From the NCBI GenBank assembly GCA_019239815.1, contig JAFAZL010000774.1, positions 1 to 5,961 on the forward strand: a stretch of DNA of 5,961 nt, in the 5' to 3' direction. A program made the translations under genes and the position numbers. The first letter of the stretch is position 1. Each line of letters begins with the position of its first letter. Origin of the DNA: Acidobacteriota bacterium (lineage in GTDB: Bacteria; Acidobacteriota; Terriglobia; Acidoferrales; UBA7541). Of the stretch, positions 5,646 through 5,961 are shown in pieces. The notes under the pieces are model-generated. The model searched no databases and was not told the origin of the DNA. It worked only from the letters and a program-made list of their open reading frames with translations.

Positions 5646-5668
5646 TAACGGGCAACTGTTTGCCCTTA
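5646..5668. repeat. Hairpin downstream of the second PilZ gene, possible transcript end
   Basis: TAA-C-GGGCAA pairs with TTGCCCTTA around the loop CTGT: nine pairs with one bulged C. It starts 60 bases after the PilZ stop. On the plus strand no T-tract follows; on the minus strand T6 comes about nine bases after the stem. At best a weak terminator. Confidence 0.4.
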
Positions 5669-5824
5669 GCGGAAAACTTTCAGCCATCGGACCGAGTACT
5701 ACTCGTTCTACCCAAGTCTTGCCCCTCCGTTCTAGAACTGACCTTCCGGGCAGTAACCCTAACCAGGAGAGCGCTTTAGGATCCCCAATTTGCTTCCACC
5801 GCTCCCATCCCATTCAAATCCTTG

Positions 5825-5840
5825 TGGTTATGAGTGTGCT
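5825..5840 (+). promoter_or_regulatory. Weak candidate sigma-54 promoter before the right-edge frame
   Basis: TGGTTATGAGTGTGCT keeps GG-N10-GC with T before GG and a -12 part GTGCT (one mismatch to TTGCW), but the -24 part has only TGG. The predicted start is near 5851, about 38 bases before the ATG at 5889. It overlaps a perfect dyad, which may be the real signal. Confidence 0.3.
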
Positions 5841-5845
5841 CATAA
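5828..5845. repeat. Perfect dyad TTATGAG-TGTG-CTCATAA
   Basis: 7 bp perfect arms with a 4-base centre, one of the cleanest inverted repeats in the window. It lies 43-60 bases upstream of the ATG at 5889, a typical operator position. It could equally form a small RNA hairpin, but no T-tract follows, so it is not a terminator. Confidence 0.5.
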
Positions 5846-5888
5846 GGCCGTCATCTGCGACTAGTTTCGGCCCGGGGGAATCCCAAGC

Positions 5889-5961
5889 ATGCCTGTGACA
5901 GGACTGGCTAAAGCGGCGCTCAAACCTGCCTCCTCTTTGCCCTCAGATGAAGTCATCTTCG
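5889..5961 (+). CDS. Start of a further gene, cut by the right edge (product not established)
   Basis: An ATG at 5889 opens a stop-free frame of 24 codons to the window end, reading MPVTGLAKAALKPASS then LPSDEVIF. GGGGGA (5874-5879) nine bases upstream is a fair ribosome binding site, and a dyad with a possible -24/-12 promoter lies in front. The piece is too short for a domain call. The final LPSDEVIF resembles the lead-in to sigma-54-activator AAA+ domains in some proteins lacking a receiver domain, which would suit the neighbourhood; this is a guess from pattern memory. A short minus-strand frame in the same bases ends at a TAG near 5860 and is less attractive. Confidence 0.4.
   Translation, partial: MPVTGLAKAALKPASSLPSDEVIF

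Larger units (their letters stand above)
5587..5888. other. 302 bp intergenic region after the second PilZ gene
   Basis: No supported gene. It contains a hairpin at 5646-5668, a perfect 10 bp palindrome GTTCTAGAAC at 5729-5738, and a dyad at 5828-5845 overlapping a possible -24/-12 promoter. A 70-codon minus-strand frame (5601-5813) has no recognisable domain and no neighbour support and is not called. Confidence 0.55.

Noticed and set aside
5601..5813. 70-codon minus-strand frame after the second PilZ gene
   Set aside because: No domain, no clear ribosome binding site, and it spans a hairpin; composition looks non-coding.

Overview
The window carries a compact signalling cluster from what looks like a soil-type Acidobacteriota (Terriglobia/Koribacter-like). 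That assignment is an inference from overall protein style, moderately high GC and the pairing of a soluble PAS histidine kinase with an NtrC-like regulator and small PilZ proteins; nothing here is a taxonomic marker. No mobile element, CRISPR array, tRNA or rRNA was seen.

Layout. On the minus strand, 1185 down to the left edge, is a diguanylate cyclase with an intact GGDEF active site and an intact RxxD inhibitory site. It continues through a long Pro/Ala/Ser/Thr-rich linker into what appears to be the start of a PilZ domain, cut by the window edge. Also on the minus strand, 1800 to 1450, is a small single-domain PilZ protein. A divergent intergenic region of about 300 bp (1801-2097), rich in short dyads, separates it from a plus-strand pair: a cytoplasmic PAS histidine kinase (2098-3333) and an NtrC-type sigma-54-dependent response regulator (3393-4853). 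After a 394 bp gap with several inverted repeats comes a second small PilZ protein (5248-5586). At the right edge an open frame begins at 5889 and runs out of the window; it is probably the start of another gene.

How they may work together. The kinase should phosphorylate Asp56 of the neighbouring regulator, whose AAA+ domain (GAFTGA loop intact) should activate sigma-54 promoters. Reading the upstream regions by eye, both minus-strand c-di-GMP genes have a sequence with the invariant GG-N10-GC spacing of a -24/-12 promoter at a sensible distance from the start codon (1256-1271 and 1851-1866). A third, weaker one precedes the right-edge frame (5825-5840). This suggests, but does not prove, a circuit in which a two-component sigma-54 switch controls synthesis of c-di-GMP and at least one of its PilZ receptors.
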